Shown: positions 17,873 to 18,473 of the stretch, piece by piece
Position numbering within the stretch: the stretch's first letter is position 1
How the letters are laid out: every line of letters begins with the position of its first letter
Source of the DNA: Funneliformis mosseae
Taxonomy: Eukaryota > Glomeromycota > Glomeromycetes > Glomerales > Glomeraceae
DNA: 18,473 nt
Direction: 5' to 3'
NCBI GenBank assembly: GCA_910592005.1
Contig: CAJVPP010001685.1
Span: forward strand, 1-18,473
Notes under the pieces: model-generated
Database searches by the model: none
What the model was told of the DNA's origin: nothing
The model's input: the letters and a program-made list of their open reading frames with translations, nothing else
Position numbers and translations under genes: made by a program

Positions 17873-18430
17873 CTAATCTTCCCTTTTGATACTAATAAAT
17901 ATCACTTAATCTCTATTGACAATGCAATCAAAATGATCACTTAGGTCATTCTCAAGTCATATGCTAATTACAGAAATTTACAATATATTATTTTTTATTT
18001 CAAAACTAAAGAATTCATAGAAGTTACCAAAAATGATGAAACTTATTTCTTCAATAGGAAAATATTGATCTGAACTGATCTTAATGCCAAATTTTATTTT
18101 ATCTGTCAAGTTTTAAATTATCAATCATAAAACTGTTGTAAAAACTATGCAACTTTGTAAGATTAATAAACTCAACATTTATATCAATATTATCAACTTA
18201 TGTAATTTTGCAATTACAAAACATCTGTTATTATCTCTAAATTCTCATCTTCTTCTAAAAAATCACAGATAACTGATAATCAAAAGCTCAATCAATAATA
18301 AAATAATGTTAAAAATAAATTCAATCATGACAACGTCTTTAAATCGCCTAATCAGTAAACAAAATCACTATATTCTAAACTATATAATATGGTCAATAGT
18401 GTAACAGGATTGGATTGACGAATGTGGCGC
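17873..18430 (+). pseudogene. Decayed coding frame of unknown family, right of the transposon
   Basis: The frame starting at 17873 reads LIFPFDTNKYHLISIDNAIK then MIT, a TAG, VILKSYANYRNLQYIIFY, EFIEVTKNDETYFFNRKILI, a TGA, and TDLNAKFYFICQVLNYQS: only three stops in about 85 codons, where seven or eight are expected by chance here. It then continues with many TAA codons (ISKFSSSSKKSQITDNQKLN, then KSLYSKLYNMVNSVTGL) to about 18430. Unrecognised family. Probably the continuation of the plus-strand frame at 14242-15020. The window ends before any clear stop or gene end. Confidence 0.35.
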
Positions 18431-18473
18431 AGTATATTGCAGATCTAAATATCAGATATATCAGACATATTTG

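Overview
The window looks like a transposon-rich, gene-poor stretch of a very AT-rich (about 80%) eukaryotic genome. Short spliceosomal introns (about 70-110 bp, GT...AG), a Myb/SANT-like gene of a kind common in arbuscular mycorrhizal fungi, and a large fungal-type TA-targeting transposase all point to a fungus, most likely Glomeromycotina (Rhizophagus or Gigaspora-like). The taxon is inferred from style and family resemblance; no search was run. No rRNA, tRNA, operon or CRISPR locus was seen.

Only one gene looks intact: a minus-strand, three-exon gene (7759 to 6754) predicted to encode about 273 residues, an unrecognised N-terminal half followed by a Myb/SANT-like DNA-binding domain. A TATA-like box lies upstream of it. 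Next to it, at 8128-8566, is the decayed C-terminal part of a Tc1/mariner transposase.

The left third (291-3650) reads as one decayed minus-strand coding frame of unknown family. It is interrupted twice. One insertion is a 161-bp MITE (3480-3640) with a perfect 9-bp target duplication. The other is a 1.3-kb non-coding element (about 932-2266) with inverted ends, an 8-bp direct repeat and a core of about 20 palindromic 50-bp repeats. From 3650 to 5350 the sequence is extremely AT-rich with strong strand asymmetry. It is followed by a degenerate minisatellite (5590-5925) and an unassigned, less AT-rich patch (about 6100-6610).

The centre right (9797-13560) may be a single foldback-like non-coding element. 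About 120-bp inverted ends are flanked by CATATAA on both sides, and inside are three different tandem arrays, one made of about 25-29-bp hairpin units. A clean 152-bp MITE with ATATATA on both sides follows at 13926-14077.

The right end (15035-17822) is a complete but dead DNA transposon: 31-bp terminal inverted repeats, TA target duplication, and a four-exon transposase pseudogene. Two of its three presumptive catalytic acidic residues are changed by G-to-A transitions. Its catalytic spacing (about 130 residues between the second D and the final acidic position) is far from the usual DD34E. It seems to sit inside another decayed plus-strand coding frame (14242-15020 and 17873-18430). The recurring pattern is nested insertion followed by decay through C-to-T/G-to-A transitions, which would fit deamination of methylated cytosine or a RIP-like process.
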